A DNA stretch of 64,000 nucleotides from an uncultured Oscillospiraceae bacterium. Lineage in GTDB: Bacteria > Bacillota > Clostridia > Oscillospirales > Oscillospiraceae. Positions within the stretch are counted from its first letter, which is position 1, and the number at the start of each line of letters is the position of its first letter. Below the pieces are notes generated by a model that searched no databases, was not told the origin of the DNA, and saw only the letters and a list, made by a program, of their open reading frames with translations. The stretch lies in assembly GCA_934646005.1 (NCBI GenBank), contig CAKUED010000011.1, positions 1 through 64,000 of the forward strand, given 5' to 3'. A program made the position numbers and the translations under genes. Positions 41,651 to 49,522 of this stretch are shown here, piece after piece.

Positions 41651-42352
41651 TTGCTGCTGAATGTGAAAAACATCAACGTGTACTACGGCGCGATCCACGC
41701 GATCAAGGACGTTTCCCTGGAGGTCAATGGAGGCGAAGTCGTGACGCTCATCGGCGCGAACGGCGCGGGCAAGAGCACGGTGCTGAACACCATCTCGGGT
41801 CTGCTGCACAGCCGCACGGGCTCTATTGAGTTCATGGGCTCGAGCATCGCCGGTATGGCGCCGAACAAGATCGTGCAGCACGGTCTGGCTCAGTGCCCGG
41901 AGGGGCGCCGCATTTTCCTGCACATGACCGTGGAGGAGAATCTGGAGATGGGCGCGTACACGCACCCGAACGACATGGCAGAGAATATGGCGCGTGTGTA
42001 CGATCAGTTCCCGCGCCTGAAGGAGCGCCGCAAGCAGATCGGCGGCACGCTCTCCGGCGGTGAGCAGCAGATGCTTGCCATGGGGCGTGCGCTGATGAGC
42101 GAGCCGAAGCTCCTGATGCTTGACGAGCCGTCGATGGGTCTTGCGCCGCTGCTGGTGGAGCAGATCTTCGACATCATCCGCGAGCTTCATAAGGCAGGCT
42201 CGACGATCCTGCTGGTGGAGCAGAACGCGCAGATGGCGCTTCAGGTCGCCGACCGCGCCTACGTCCTCGAATCCGGGCGCATCGCCCTCAGCGGTTCGGG
42301 CAAGGAGCTCATCGAAAGTGACTCTATTAGAAAAGCCTATCTTGGCGGCTAA
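41651..42352 (+). CDS. livF: Branched-chain amino acid ABC transporter ATPase LivF
   Basis: A 233-residue ABC ATPase. Walker A is GANGAGKST, the signature LSGGEQQMLAMGRAL and Walker B LLMLDEPSMGLAP are all intact. TTG 41651 is chosen since AAAGGGG is about ten bases upstream; an in-frame GTG at 41642, overlapping the livG stop, is the alternative start. It closes the liv operon and is followed within 8 bases by a strong terminator. Confidence 0.93.
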   Translation: MLLNVKNINVYYGAIHAIKDVSLEVNGGEVVTLIGANGAGKSTVLNTISGLLHSRTGSIEFMGSSIAGMAPNKIVQHGLAQCPEGRRIFLHMTVEENLEMGAYTHPNDMAENMARVYDQFPRLKERRKQIGGTLSGGEQQMLAMGRALMSEPKLLMLDEPSMGLAPLLVEQIFDIIRELHKAGSTILLVEQNAQMALQVADRAYVLESGRIALSGSGKELIESDSIRKAYLGG

Positions 42353-42360
42353 AAAAAGGC

Positions 42361-42392
42361 AAAATGCAGACCCTTACGGGTCTGCATTTTTT
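42361..42392 (+). terminator. Terminator of the liv operon
   Basis: Perfect stem AAAATGCAGACCC/GGGTCTGCATTTT, loop TTAC, followed by more T residues. Confidence 0.92.
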
Positions 42393-42414
42393 ATAAATTT
42401 TTACAAAAAACTGC

Positions 42415-42443
42415 TTTTCAAGCGGAACGTTTTGCGGTATGAT
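42415..42443 (+). promoter_or_regulatory. Candidate promoter of the HAD gene
   Basis: TTTTCA at 42415 and TATGAT at 42438 are 17 bases apart, 31 bases before the ATG. Confidence 0.5.
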
Positions 42444-42473
42444 AGGGGAGACATTGGGAAAGGAGAACGAGTT

Positions 42474-43274
42474 ATGGAAGAGCTCAGAAAAAAATCAGGC
42501 TATATCTGCGACATGGACGGCGTCATCTATCACGGCAACCGTCTGCTGCCGGGCGTCAAGGAATTTGTCGCGTGGCTGTATGAAAACAACAAGCACTTTC
42601 TGTTTCTGACCAATTCGTCGGAGCGCTCGCCAAAGGAGCTTCAGCAGAAGCTCGGACGGATGGGGCTCGATGTGTCGGAGGAGCATTTCTATACCAGTGC
42701 GCAGGCGACCGCCCGCTTTATCAGCTCCCAGGCGCCGGGGTGCAGCGCGTATGTCATCGGCGGCGCAGGGCTCATTATGGCGCTGCACGACGAGGGCATC
42801 ACGATGAACGACGTCGATCCCGATTACGTTGTGATTGGGGAGGGGAATACCTACAATTACGAAAATATCCTCAAGGCGGTGCGGCTCGTCATGAAGGGCG
42901 CAAAGCTCATCGGCACGAACAGCGACCTGACCGGTCCGTCAGAACAGGGCATTATTCCCGCCTGCCGCGCGATGATCTCGCCGATCGAGATGACGACAGG
43001 GCACCAGGCGTATTTCATCGGCAAGCCGAACCCGCTGATGATGCGCACAGGTCTGCGCATTCTGGGCGTGCACTCGGAGGACGCCGCGATGATCGGCGAC
43101 CGCATGGATACCGACATGGTGGCGGGCATCGAATCGGGTCTTGACACGGTGCTGGTGCTCTCCGGCGTGACCGACCGCAGCGAGATCAAAAAGTTCCCGT
43201 ACCGCCCGCGGCTGGTCCTGAACGGCGTTGGCGACATCGCCAGCGGCATCGTGCCGAATTTCTCGGAAAAATAA
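42474..43274 (+). CDS. HAD-superfamily phosphatase, NagD-like (HAD-IIA)
   Basis: A 266-residue phosphohydrolase. Motif I is CDMDGVIYHGN (nucleophile D14 region), motif II FLTNSSERSP, a C2 cap of NagD type lies in the middle, motif III has GKPNPLMM and motif IV is MIGDRMDTDMVAGIESG. Family members remove phosphate from small sugar phosphates or nucleotides; the substrate cannot be fixed. AAAGGAG precedes ATG 42474. It forms a single-gene unit between the liv terminator and a bidirectional hairpin. Confidence 0.88.
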   Translation: MEELRKKSGYICDMDGVIYHGNRLLPGVKEFVAWLYENNKHFLFLTNSSERSPKELQQKLGRMGLDVSEEHFYTSAQATARFISSQAPGCSAYVIGGAGLIMALHDEGITMNDVDPDYVVIGEGNTYNYENILKAVRLVMKGAKLIGTNSDLTGPSEQGIIPACRAMISPIEMTTGHQAYFIGKPNPLMMRTGLRILGVHSEDAAMIGDRMDTDMVAGIESGLDTVLVLSGVTDRSEIKKFPYRPRLVLNGVGDIASGIVPNFSEK

Positions 43275-43287
43275 AAAACATGCAGGA

Positions 43288-43313
43288 AAAGTAGGGAAGT
43301 ATCCCTATTTTTC
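43288..43313. terminator. Bidirectional terminator between HAD and recombinase genes
   Basis: Stem TAGGGA/TCCCTA with loop AGTA, flanked by A- and T-runs on both sides; it overlaps the end of the leftward recombinase. Confidence 0.7.
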
Positions 43314-44309
43314 TTCGTCATTGTTCAGTTTCAGATGGGAGATCGGGTTCGCTTCGGCGGCGATCTTCAGCTCTGTGTTTTCGATGTGCGTGTAAATTTC
43401 TGTCGTGTTGAGGTGCTCGTGACCGAGCACCTCTTGCAGAGTTTTGACGTCCACGCCGTGCGAGAGCATGAGCGTCGCCGCCGTGTGGCGCAGCTTATGC
43501 GCTGAGAACTGCGTGGCGTCCAGCCCGGACGCGAGCAGGTGCTTTTTGACCAGCCGGTGCACCGCCGTGACGCTGATGCGGTTTTTGTCGCGCGAACCGA
43601 ACAGTGCGCGGTTGTCGGTCAGGACGATCTGGCTGCGCTCGATCAGGTAGTCGTCCAGCGCCCTGCGGCAGGCGCTGCCCATGTAGACGATACGCTCCTT
43701 GTTACCCTTGCCGACCACGCGGATACGGTCGTCATAAACGTCCGTCAAATTAAGACCCACGAGCTCAGAGCGCCGGATGCCGCAGCTCAGAAACAGCATC
43801 AAAATGGCAAAATCGCGCGTCTGATTCGGTCCACGCACGGCGGATAGTAATTTGGATGATTCTTCCAGAGACAGGTATTTCGGCAGTGCGCGCCGCACGC
43901 GCGGAAATTCGATGTCCTTCACGGGATTCTCGGTGATCTGCTTGGTGCTGACCGTCAGATAATTATAGAAGGATTTGATTGCCGAGAGCTTGCGCGCCCG
44001 CGCCGCCGCGCCGATCCCGGCATCCTGCGGCGCTTGCTCCGACGTGCGGTCGTTCGCAAGATACGACAGAAAATCAAAAATTTCCGCAGACGTGACCCTG
44101 CGCACAAAGTCCAGATCAACGTCGCCGATCGGAATGTCGTCCAGCGGGGTGCTGTACGGCATCTGGCAGCGCATGAGCTTGATAAAGCGCAAAAACATCC
44201 GCAGATCGAGATAATATTCCGAGACGGTCCGTTTGGATTGACCCTTGATCGTCTCATGATAAGATAAAAACTCCCGCAAAACCTGCGGACAGTCCTGTAT
44301 GCGTTCCAT
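43305..44309 (-). CDS. Tyrosine recombinase, XerC-like
   Basis: A 334-residue site-specific recombinase. The N-terminal SAM-like DNA-binding domain is at about 10-120; the catalytic domain carries Arg in SCGIRRSELVGL, Lys in VGKGNKER, H-x-x-R in HKLRHTAATL, His in LGHEHL and the nucleophile Tyr in TEIYTH. All catalytic residues are present. Length is 30-40 residues above typical XerC because of an insert near NDRTSEQAPQDAG. ATG 44309 is chosen since AAAGGAG is correctly spaced only for it. No phage or integron genes adjoin it. XerD lies 1.6 kb away, so this may be the XerC partner in dimer resolution or a separate invertase. Confidence 0.85.
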   Translation of the reverse strand: MERIQDCPQVLREFLSYHETIKGQSKRTVSEYYLDLRMFLRFIKLMRCQMPYSTPLDDIPIGDVDLDFVRRVTSAEIFDFLSYLANDRTSEQAPQDAGIGAAARARKLSAIKSFYNYLTVSTKQITENPVKDIEFPRVRRALPKYLSLEESSKLLSAVRGPNQTRDFAILMLFLSCGIRRSELVGLNLTDVYDDRIRVVGKGNKERIVYMGSACRRALDDYLIERSQIVLTDNRALFGSRDKNRISVTAVHRLVKKHLLASGLDATQFSAHKLRHTAATLMLSHGVDVKTLQEVLGHEHLNTTEIYTHIENTELKIAAEANPISHLKLNNDEEK

Positions 44310-44410
44310 TGCCATCGCTCCTTTAAAGAACGATGATTTCATTGCTTAAATATTATGTTCGGAATTGGGGAAGGGGCTGTACAACAGCCTTTTAATTAGC
44401 CCTTTCACAA

Positions 44411-44438
44411 CGCAACAAAATAAAAATTTTGTTGCGTT
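44411..44438. repeat. 28-base palindrome upstream of the XerC-like gene
   Basis: ACGCAACAAAAT and ATTTTGTTGCGT form a perfect 12-bp inverted repeat around AAAA. Read as 11-6-11 it has the architecture of a tyrosine recombinase core site, though not the dif consensus; it could also be an operator. It is about 100 bases upstream of the recombinase start. Confidence 0.55.
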
Positions 44439-44776
44439 CACGCGCAAAATTTGCTATCAAGAGACCATCAAGACGATCATAATCGCTAGACGGCTTCACA
44501 GCGCTTCCATCTGAACAATAGCATTTATTCGTCAATGTCATCATCGCATTCTTATTATACTGACTATACCGTGTTTGTCAAATCACTCTATATTTAATTA
44601 TCGTTGTTTTTAAGAACGCCGTGCTTTATCTTTGGAGCTTATAATCGACACACGCAGCTTGCGCATTCACAAATATATTACAAACACATTTTCAGCAAAT
44701 TAAATCACTTTCATTTCCAGATTTTTCTTTTTCATTCCCCCGCCGCAAAATTTTTGAAAAATTCACAGATTTGTGC

Positions 44777-44805
44777 TTTACAGTTTGCGGCGCGGGTACT
44801 ACAAT
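44777..44805 (+). promoter_or_regulatory. pfkA promoter
   Basis: TTTACA at 44777 and TACAAT at 44800 with a 17-base spacer, 29 bases before the pfkA ATG. Confidence 0.7.
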
Positions 44806-44833
44806 ATTCAAAAAACAGGAAGGAGCTTGTTTT

Positions 44834-45823
44834 ATGGCTCAGGATACGAAAGTCAAACGGATCGGCGTGCTGACCTCGGGCGGCGACGCGCCGGGTATGA
44901 ATGCGGCGATCCGCTCTGTGGTGCGTGCCGCCACCTTCCGCGGGATCGAGTGCATCGGCATTCGCCGCGGCTACAACGGTCTGATCTCCGGCGACTTCAT
45001 TCAGCTGAACGCCGAGAGCGTCGCGCACATCATCAACCGCGGCGGCACGATGCTCTACACCGCGCGCAGCGAGGAGTTCCGCACGCTGGAGGGTCAGCAA
45101 AAGGCTGCCGCCACCTGTAAGCTGCTGGGGCTGGACGGCATCGTCGCCATCGGCGGCGACGGCTCGTTCCGCGGTCTTGTGGAGCTGAGCAAGCAGGGCG
45201 TGAGCGTGGTGGGCGTTCCGGCGACGATCGACAACGACATCGTCTGCACCGACTACACCATCGGCTACGATACCGCCGCCAACACCGCCGTGGAGGCGAT
45301 CGACCGCCTGCGTGACACGATGCAGTCGCACGAGCGCTGCTCTGTTGTGGAGGTCATGGGGCGCAACGCCGGGCATCTGGCGCTATACGTCGGTCTGGCG
45401 ACCGGCGCGACCGCTGTGCTCGTGCCGGAAAAGGGCGTGGATTTTGACAAGGATGTTGTTGAGCGCATCCGCGCGGCACGGCTTGCAGGCAACACGCACT
45501 TTATGATCATTGTCGCCGAGGGCGCGGGCAGCGCCATCGAGATCGGCAAGGGCATCCATGAGGAGCTCGGTCTTGACCCGCGCGTGACCATTCTGGGGCA
45601 TATTCAGCGCGGCGGCACGCCGTCGGCACGCGACCGCGTGATGGCAACGCGTATGGGCTACCACGCCGTGCAGGCGCTGGCAGAGGGCAAGACCAACCGC
45701 GTCATCTGCGCGCAGCAGGGCAAAATGGTGGACATCGACATTCTGGAAGGTCTCTCGATGAAGAAAACCATCAGCGAGCAGCAGTATGAAGTGCTTGAGG
45801 CAATGACCGGGATAGACAGCTAA
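44834..45823 (+). CDS. pfkA: ATP-dependent 6-phosphofructokinase
   Basis: A 329-residue glycolytic kinase making fructose-1,6-bisphosphate. The ATP and substrate motifs are intact: LTSGGDAPGMNA, IGGDGSFRG (the Gly after GGD marks ATP rather than pyrophosphate use), PATIDNDI with the catalytic Asp, MGRNAGHLAL, and LGHIQRGGTPSARDR. AAGGAGG-like AGGAAGGAG precedes ATG 44834. It stands alone; pyk, its frequent partner, is not adjacent. A bidirectional terminator follows. Confidence 0.96.
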   Translation: MAQDTKVKRIGVLTSGGDAPGMNAAIRSVVRAATFRGIECIGIRRGYNGLISGDFIQLNAESVAHIINRGGTMLYTARSEEFRTLEGQQKAAATCKLLGLDGIVAIGGDGSFRGLVELSKQGVSVVGVPATIDNDIVCTDYTIGYDTAANTAVEAIDRLRDTMQSHERCSVVEVMGRNAGHLALYVGLATGATAVLVPEKGVDFDKDVVERIRAARLAGNTHFMIIVAEGAGSAIEIGKGIHEELGLDPRVTILGHIQRGGTPSARDRVMATRMGYHAVQALAEGKTNRVICAQQGKMVDIDILEGLSMKKTISEQQYEVLEAMTGIDS

Positions 45824-45871
45824 CGCCCACTTCCCTATTCCTTATAAATATCCTTATAAATAAATGTACAA

Positions 45872-45904
45872 AGCCCCGGCAGTTCAATTGGAACTGCCGG
45901 GGCT
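45872..45904. terminator. Bidirectional terminator between pfkA and xerD
   Basis: Perfect 14-bp stem AGCCCCGGCAGTTC/GAACTGCCGGGGCT with loop AATTG and T-rich flanks on both strands. Confidence 0.88.
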
Positions 45905-45907
45905 ATT

Positions 45908-46789
45908 TTACGCTTTGGGATGGTATTTGTTATAGACCGCCTTGAGGTTCTGCTTGACGAGCTGCGCGTAGACCTGCGTGGAGGAAATATCGCTGTGACC
46001 CAGCATTTCCTGAATGGCGTGCAGGTCCGCGCCGTTTTCGAGCAAATGCGCGGCAAAGCTGTGGCGCAGGGTGTGCGGCGTGATGTCCTTGTCGATCTGC
46101 GCCTTTTCCTGATAGTATTTGATGATCTTCCAGAAGCCCTGGCGGCTCATGCGCTCACCGGAGACGTTGACAAACAACGACTGCTCCGTGGGCGTGGCGA
46201 TCATTTTCGGGCGGATGTTGGTGATGTAGTCGTGCAGCACCTGAAGCGCCTCGGGATAAAGCGGAATGATGCGCATTTTGCCGCCGCCCTCGCAGCGGAG
46301 AAAACCGCCGGAGATGCTGACGTCGTCCACGTTGAGCCCGATCAGCTCGCTGACGCGGATGCCGGTGGCATACAGGACCTCCAGCATCGCCTTGTCGCGG
46401 CAGCCCTTCATATCGCCGCGCTTCGGCTGCTGCAAAAGCAGCTCCACCTCTTTGCCGGTGAGGATCTGCGGCAGCTTCTTCTCCGTCTTCTCGACCTTGA
46501 TGTTCGTGACGGGGTTGGCGTCGATCTCGTCCTCGCTCAGGGCGAATATGTACAGGCTCTTGAGTGACGCGAGGCTGCGCGAAATGGTCGCCGGGGATTT
46601 GCCCTGATCGTGCAGCCAGGTCATGTAATCCGACACCGTCTGCTGCGTGGCGTCCAGGACCTCCACACCGGCGCTCAGCAAATATGACGCATACTGACGG
46701 ATGTCGCGCATATACGACGAGACCGTATTATCCGATGCGTGTTTGACATGAATGAGATACTCTTCATATCGGCTGATAATGTTTGCCAT
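45908..46789 (-). CDS. xerD: Site-specific tyrosine recombinase XerD
   Basis: A 293-residue recombinase, the usual XerD length. Catalytic Arg lies in YATGIRVSELIGL, Lys in EGGGKMRIIPL, H-x-x-R in TPHTLRHSFAAHLL, His in LGHSDI and Tyr in STQVYAQL. XerD with a partner resolves chromosome dimers at dif. ATG 46789 has GGAAGGAC upstream; the longer open frame has no ribosome site. The promoter is not clear in the long upstream region. Confidence 0.92.
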   Translation of the reverse strand: MANIISRYEEYLIHVKHASDNTVSSYMRDIRQYASYLLSAGVEVLDATQQTVSDYMTWLHDQGKSPATISRSLASLKSLYIFALSEDEIDANPVTNIKVEKTEKKLPQILTGKEVELLLQQPKRGDMKGCRDKAMLEVLYATGIRVSELIGLNVDDVSISGGFLRCEGGGKMRIIPLYPEALQVLHDYITNIRPKMIATPTEQSLFVNVSGERMSRQGFWKIIKYYQEKAQIDKDITPHTLRHSFAAHLLENGADLHAIQEMLGHSDISSTQVYAQLVKQNLKAVYNKYHPKA

Positions 46790-47093
46790 CGGGATGTCCT
46801 TCCAAATCGCCGGACCGTTCAAAAACAGCATCCTGCGCTTTTCTGCAAAAACGCAGGAATGACGCCACAATATCTTGTGTCTTGCAGCCGTGATTGAACG
46901 GTTTGCGGCAAAAAATCACTCCAAAAACCGGGCAGGCGCGCTCTCCTGCGTGCGCAGGACGGATTCGGCAGCGCGTGGTACGCTGCACCGCAAAGAATTA
47001 TCGCTACCTGATCTGCTATACGGAAGCGTAGTTAATATACCGCAAACAAACTGAAATAGCAAGGAAAATCGGAATAATTTCTAAAATTTGTGG

Positions 47094-47127
47094 ATTATGT
47101 CAAAGGATTATGTAAAGTACATTATGT
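47094..47127. repeat. Three direct ATTATGT repeats, dif-arm-like
   Basis: ATTATGT occurs at 47094, 47107 and 47121; the last reads TTATGTAAATT, 10 of 11 bases like the right arm of the Bacillus dif site (TTATGTAAACT, from memory). The opposite arm is not convincing. Confidence 0.4.
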
Positions 47128-47155
47128 AAATTTGGTAACGGAAAAGGCGATTGCA

Positions 47156-47206
47156 GCGGTACGGCGGCAGGTATTTCCACCACATCTGGTGTAGCTGCGC
47201 CGCCGC
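47156..47206. repeat. Compound GC-rich stem-loop upstream of xerD
   Basis: GGCGGCAG pairs with CTGC-GCCGCC and encloses CACCA-CATC-TGGTG. It may end a transcript from the left or right; no T-run follows. Confidence 0.45.
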
Positions 47207-47296
47207 GCACGCCAAATATTGCATTTTGCAGGATTTGATGCATAAATATAGCAGGCGTAAATAGTATTTACCCGTCTGCAACATGCAGGGATGCCG

Positions 47297-47707
47297 TCAT
47301 CGTTTATGGCGGGCGTAGGTGTGTTTTTTACGCATCGTCAGCAGGCAGCCCAGCGCGGACGCAGGGAGCGCGGCGATGAGCGTCACCGGCACGGCGGACT
47401 GCTCGTGCGGAAAGGCGATCAGCGCGAGCACAAACAATGCTGCCAGCACGCACGCCGCCGGAAGCAGCGCGCAGAGCAGCTTTTTCTCCCCCGCCTTCCG
47501 CGACGCCTGCGCTCCCGTGATGAGCGCCGACAGCCCCAGCGCGGCTGCTGACGCCGCCGGGACGGCGCTCTGCGGCACGATGCCGCCCATCACGAGCGCC
47601 GCGCCGATCGCGCACAGCGCCGCCGTGAGCACCATCAGCAGCAGGACGCTCCGTGCCAGTCCCCTGCCCTTCCCGGCGGGTCTGGTTTTTGATCTTGTCC
47701 GTTTCAT
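47297..47707 (-). CDS. TIGR04086-like small membrane protein
   Basis: A 136-residue protein with a basic N-terminus (MKRTRSKTRPAGKGRG) and four hydrophobic spans from about residue 20 to 127, ending in a basic tail. Size, topology and position just downstream of yajC fit the TIGR04086/YrzE family of unknown function. ATG 47707 is used because AAAGGGGG is properly spaced only for it. The yajC terminator lies between the two genes, so expression may depend on readthrough. Confidence 0.65.
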   Translation of the reverse strand: MKRTRSKTRPAGKGRGLARSVLLLMVLTAALCAIGAALVMGGIVPQSAVPAASAAALGLSALITGAQASRKAGEKKLLCALLPAACVLAALFVLALIAFPHEQSAVPVTLIAALPASALGCLLTMRKKHTYARHKR

Positions 47708-47780
47708 GGTCATTCCCCCTTTTGCTGCCAGTCTATTCGGCGGCACAGGACTGTATGACAAGCCGTCTCGATTCCGTGCG

Positions 47781-47820
47781 GACAGAAAAACCGGGAAGCA
47801 CCAAACGGTGCTTCCCGGTT
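47781..47820 (-). terminator. Terminator after yajC
   Basis: Perfect 14-bp stem AACCGGGAAGCACC/GGTGCTTCCCGGTT, loop of four, followed on the minus strand by TTTTTCTGTC. Confidence 0.88.
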
Positions 47821-47832
47821 TTGTCGGATCAT

Positions 47833-48225
47833 TTACTTGGACTTCTTAGCCTTCTTTTCGGCGTCCTTCTTGGCGCGTTCTTCCTTGCGCGCGGCAAGGG
47901 CGGCTGCTTTCTGCTTGGCAGCTTCCTTTTCCGCCGTGTTGTTGGTGGAGACAGCGAACTTCGCAAACTCGATGCGGACGCGGTCGGCGCTGGTCTCGAG
48001 GACGAGCGAGTCCTCCTTGACGCTGACAACGTCGCCGATGATGCCGCCGATGGTGGTGATGTTATCGCCGACCTTCAAAGAGTCGCGCATCTTCTGTGCT
48101 TCTTTTTTGCGCTTGTTTTCGGGGCGGATCATGAAGAAGTAGAACACAGCGATCAGAACGACGAACATCAGGATCGTGCTGCCGCCGGTTGCGGCAGACG
48201 CGCCGCTGGACAGGAACAGATTCAT
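47833..48225 (-). CDS. yajC: Preprotein translocase accessory subunit YajC
   Basis: A 130-residue single-span membrane protein. The span is at about 16-33 with the family motif FYFFMIRPENKRKKE following, then the conserved LKVGDNITTIGGIIGDVVSV beta domain. The C-terminal 40 residues are a Lys/Ala/Glu-rich charged tail (KKDAEKKAKKSK), longer than in E. coli. YajC associates with SecDF near the Sec channel; secDF is not in the window. GGAGG precedes ATG 48225; the gene follows tgt, the classical arrangement. Confidence 0.92.
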   Translation of the reverse strand: MNLFLSSGASAATGGSTILMFVVLIAVFYFFMIRPENKRKKEAQKMRDSLKVGDNITTIGGIIGDVVSVKEDSLVLETSADRVRIEFAKFAVSTNNTAEKEAAKQKAAALAARKEERAKKDAEKKAKKSK

Positions 48226-48267
48226 TGCGATTCCTCCGTAATTTTAGTTTCGGAGCGACCGCCCCGA

Positions 48268-48289
48268 AATAAACCGCTTGCGGTTTATT
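48268..48289. repeat. Perfect hairpin between tgt and yajC
   Basis: AATAAACCGC-TT-GCGGTTTATT, a 10-bp inverted repeat without a T-run on the minus strand; possibly an mRNA-processing or stabilising structure. Confidence 0.5.
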
Positions 48290-48365
48290 GAACTTTCTTA
48301 TTATAACGGGCTGCGGAAAATAATGCAAGCCATTCGCGCCGATTTTGAAAATTTTCTCTGCGCGG

Positions 48366-49496
48366 TCAGATCTTGCGGTCCAGCCGTTCGGAATATTCCG
48401 CGCGGAAGTCGGCGAATGTGCCGGCATCCAGCGCGTCGCGGATGCGCGCAAGGAGCTTGTTGTAGAAATACAGGTTGTGCATCACGCCCAGCCGCATGGC
48501 GAGCATCTCGTCCGCCTTGAACAGATGGTGCAGATACGCGCGCGAGAAGCGGTGGCAAACCGGGCAGTCGCACGCCGGGTCGATCGGGCCTTCGTCGAGC
48601 GTGTACTTGGCGTTTTTCATATTGATCGCGCCGGACCATGTAAACAGCCGCCCGTGCCGCGCGTTGCGCGCGGGCATGACGCAGTCGAAAAAGTCCACAC
48701 CGCGCGCGACCGCCTCGATGATATTCGACGGCGTGCCCACGCCCATCAGATACCGCGGGCGGTCCTTGGGCATATGCGGCTCAACGGCTTCGATGATGTG
48801 GTACATCGTCTGCGTGTCTTCGCCGACGGCAAGCCCGCCGATGGCGTAGCCCGGCAGATCGAGCTTGGCGATCTCCTGCATGTGCCACACGCGCAGGTCC
48901 TCAAACGTCGCGCCCTGATTGATGCCCCAGAGCTGCTGCGCGGGATTGACCGCGTCCGGCTCGGCGTTGTACTTTGCCAGTGCCGCCTTGCAGCGCACGA
49001 GCCAGCGCGCTGTGCGCTCGCAGGAGGCTTTGGCATACGGATATGTTGCGGGGTTTTCCACGCACTCGTCAAACGCCATGGCAATATCCGAGCCGAGATT
49101 TGACTGGATACGCATACTCTCCTCAGGACCCATGAAAATGCGGTGTCCGTCGATATGCGAGGCGAACGTCACGCCCTCTTCCTTGATCTGGCGCAGCTTC
49201 GCGAGCGAAAACACCTGAAAGCCGCCGGAATCGGTCAGGATCGGACCGTTCCAGGTCATGAATTTGTGGATGCCGCCGAGCTTGCGCACGACCTCGTCGC
49301 CCGGGCGCAGATGCAGGTGGTAGGTGTTGGACAGCTCGACCTGCGTGCCGATGTGCTCCAGATCCTCGGCGCTCAATGCGCCCTTGATCGCCGCCTGTGT
49401 GCCGACGTTCATAAAAACCGGGGTCTGGACGCTCCCGTGCGCGCACGAAAATTCACCGCGCCGCGCCGCGCCCTCCTGTTTGAGAAGTTTGAACAT
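48366..49496 (-). CDS. tgt: tRNA-guanine transglycosylase
   Basis: A 376-residue TIM-barrel enzyme that exchanges guanine 34 of GUN tRNAs for preQ1. The substrate motif DSGGFQVFSLAKLR, the nucleophile region DCVMPARNARHG and the zinc site C-x-C-x2-C with a later His (CDCPVCHRFSRAYLHH) are complete. GAGGT stands before ATG 49496. It is preceded by queA and followed by yajC. The preQ1 synthesis genes are not here; salvage or a remote locus would be needed. Confidence 0.96.
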   Translation of the reverse strand: MFKLLKQEGAARRGEFSCAHGSVQTPVFMNVGTQAAIKGALSAEDLEHIGTQVELSNTYHLHLRPGDEVVRKLGGIHKFMTWNGPILTDSGGFQVFSLAKLRQIKEEGVTFASHIDGHRIFMGPEESMRIQSNLGSDIAMAFDECVENPATYPYAKASCERTARWLVRCKAALAKYNAEPDAVNPAQQLWGINQGATFEDLRVWHMQEIAKLDLPGYAIGGLAVGEDTQTMYHIIEAVEPHMPKDRPRYLMGVGTPSNIIEAVARGVDFFDCVMPARNARHGRLFTWSGAINMKNAKYTLDEGPIDPACDCPVCHRFSRAYLHHLFKADEMLAMRLGVMHNLYFYNKLLARIRDALDAGTFADFRAEYSERLDRKI

Positions 49497-49522
49497 AATT
49501 ACCTCATTTGATGCATAGGGTG

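Larger units (their letters stand above)
44310..44833. other. AT-rich intergenic region between recombinase and pfkA
   Basis: This 524-base region is much richer in A+T than the rest of the window. It holds the 28-base palindrome at 44411, a hairpin GGGGCTGT-ACA-ACAGCCTTTT near 44373, a run of weak TATA-like elements, and the pfkA promoter. No gene is supported; an 89-codon open frame here runs through the promoter. Confidence 0.6.
46790..47296. other. Intergenic region upstream of xerD
   Basis: A 507-base region with no supported gene between two leftward genes. It holds the ATTATGT direct repeats (47094-47127), a compound GC-rich hairpin (47156-47206) and a 15-base palindrome GTAAATA-G-TATTTAC (47257-47271). 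Confidence 0.55.

Noticed and set aside
44604-44873. 89-codon open frame ahead of pfkA
   Set aside because: It runs through the pfkA promoter and start in another frame and has no ribosome site.
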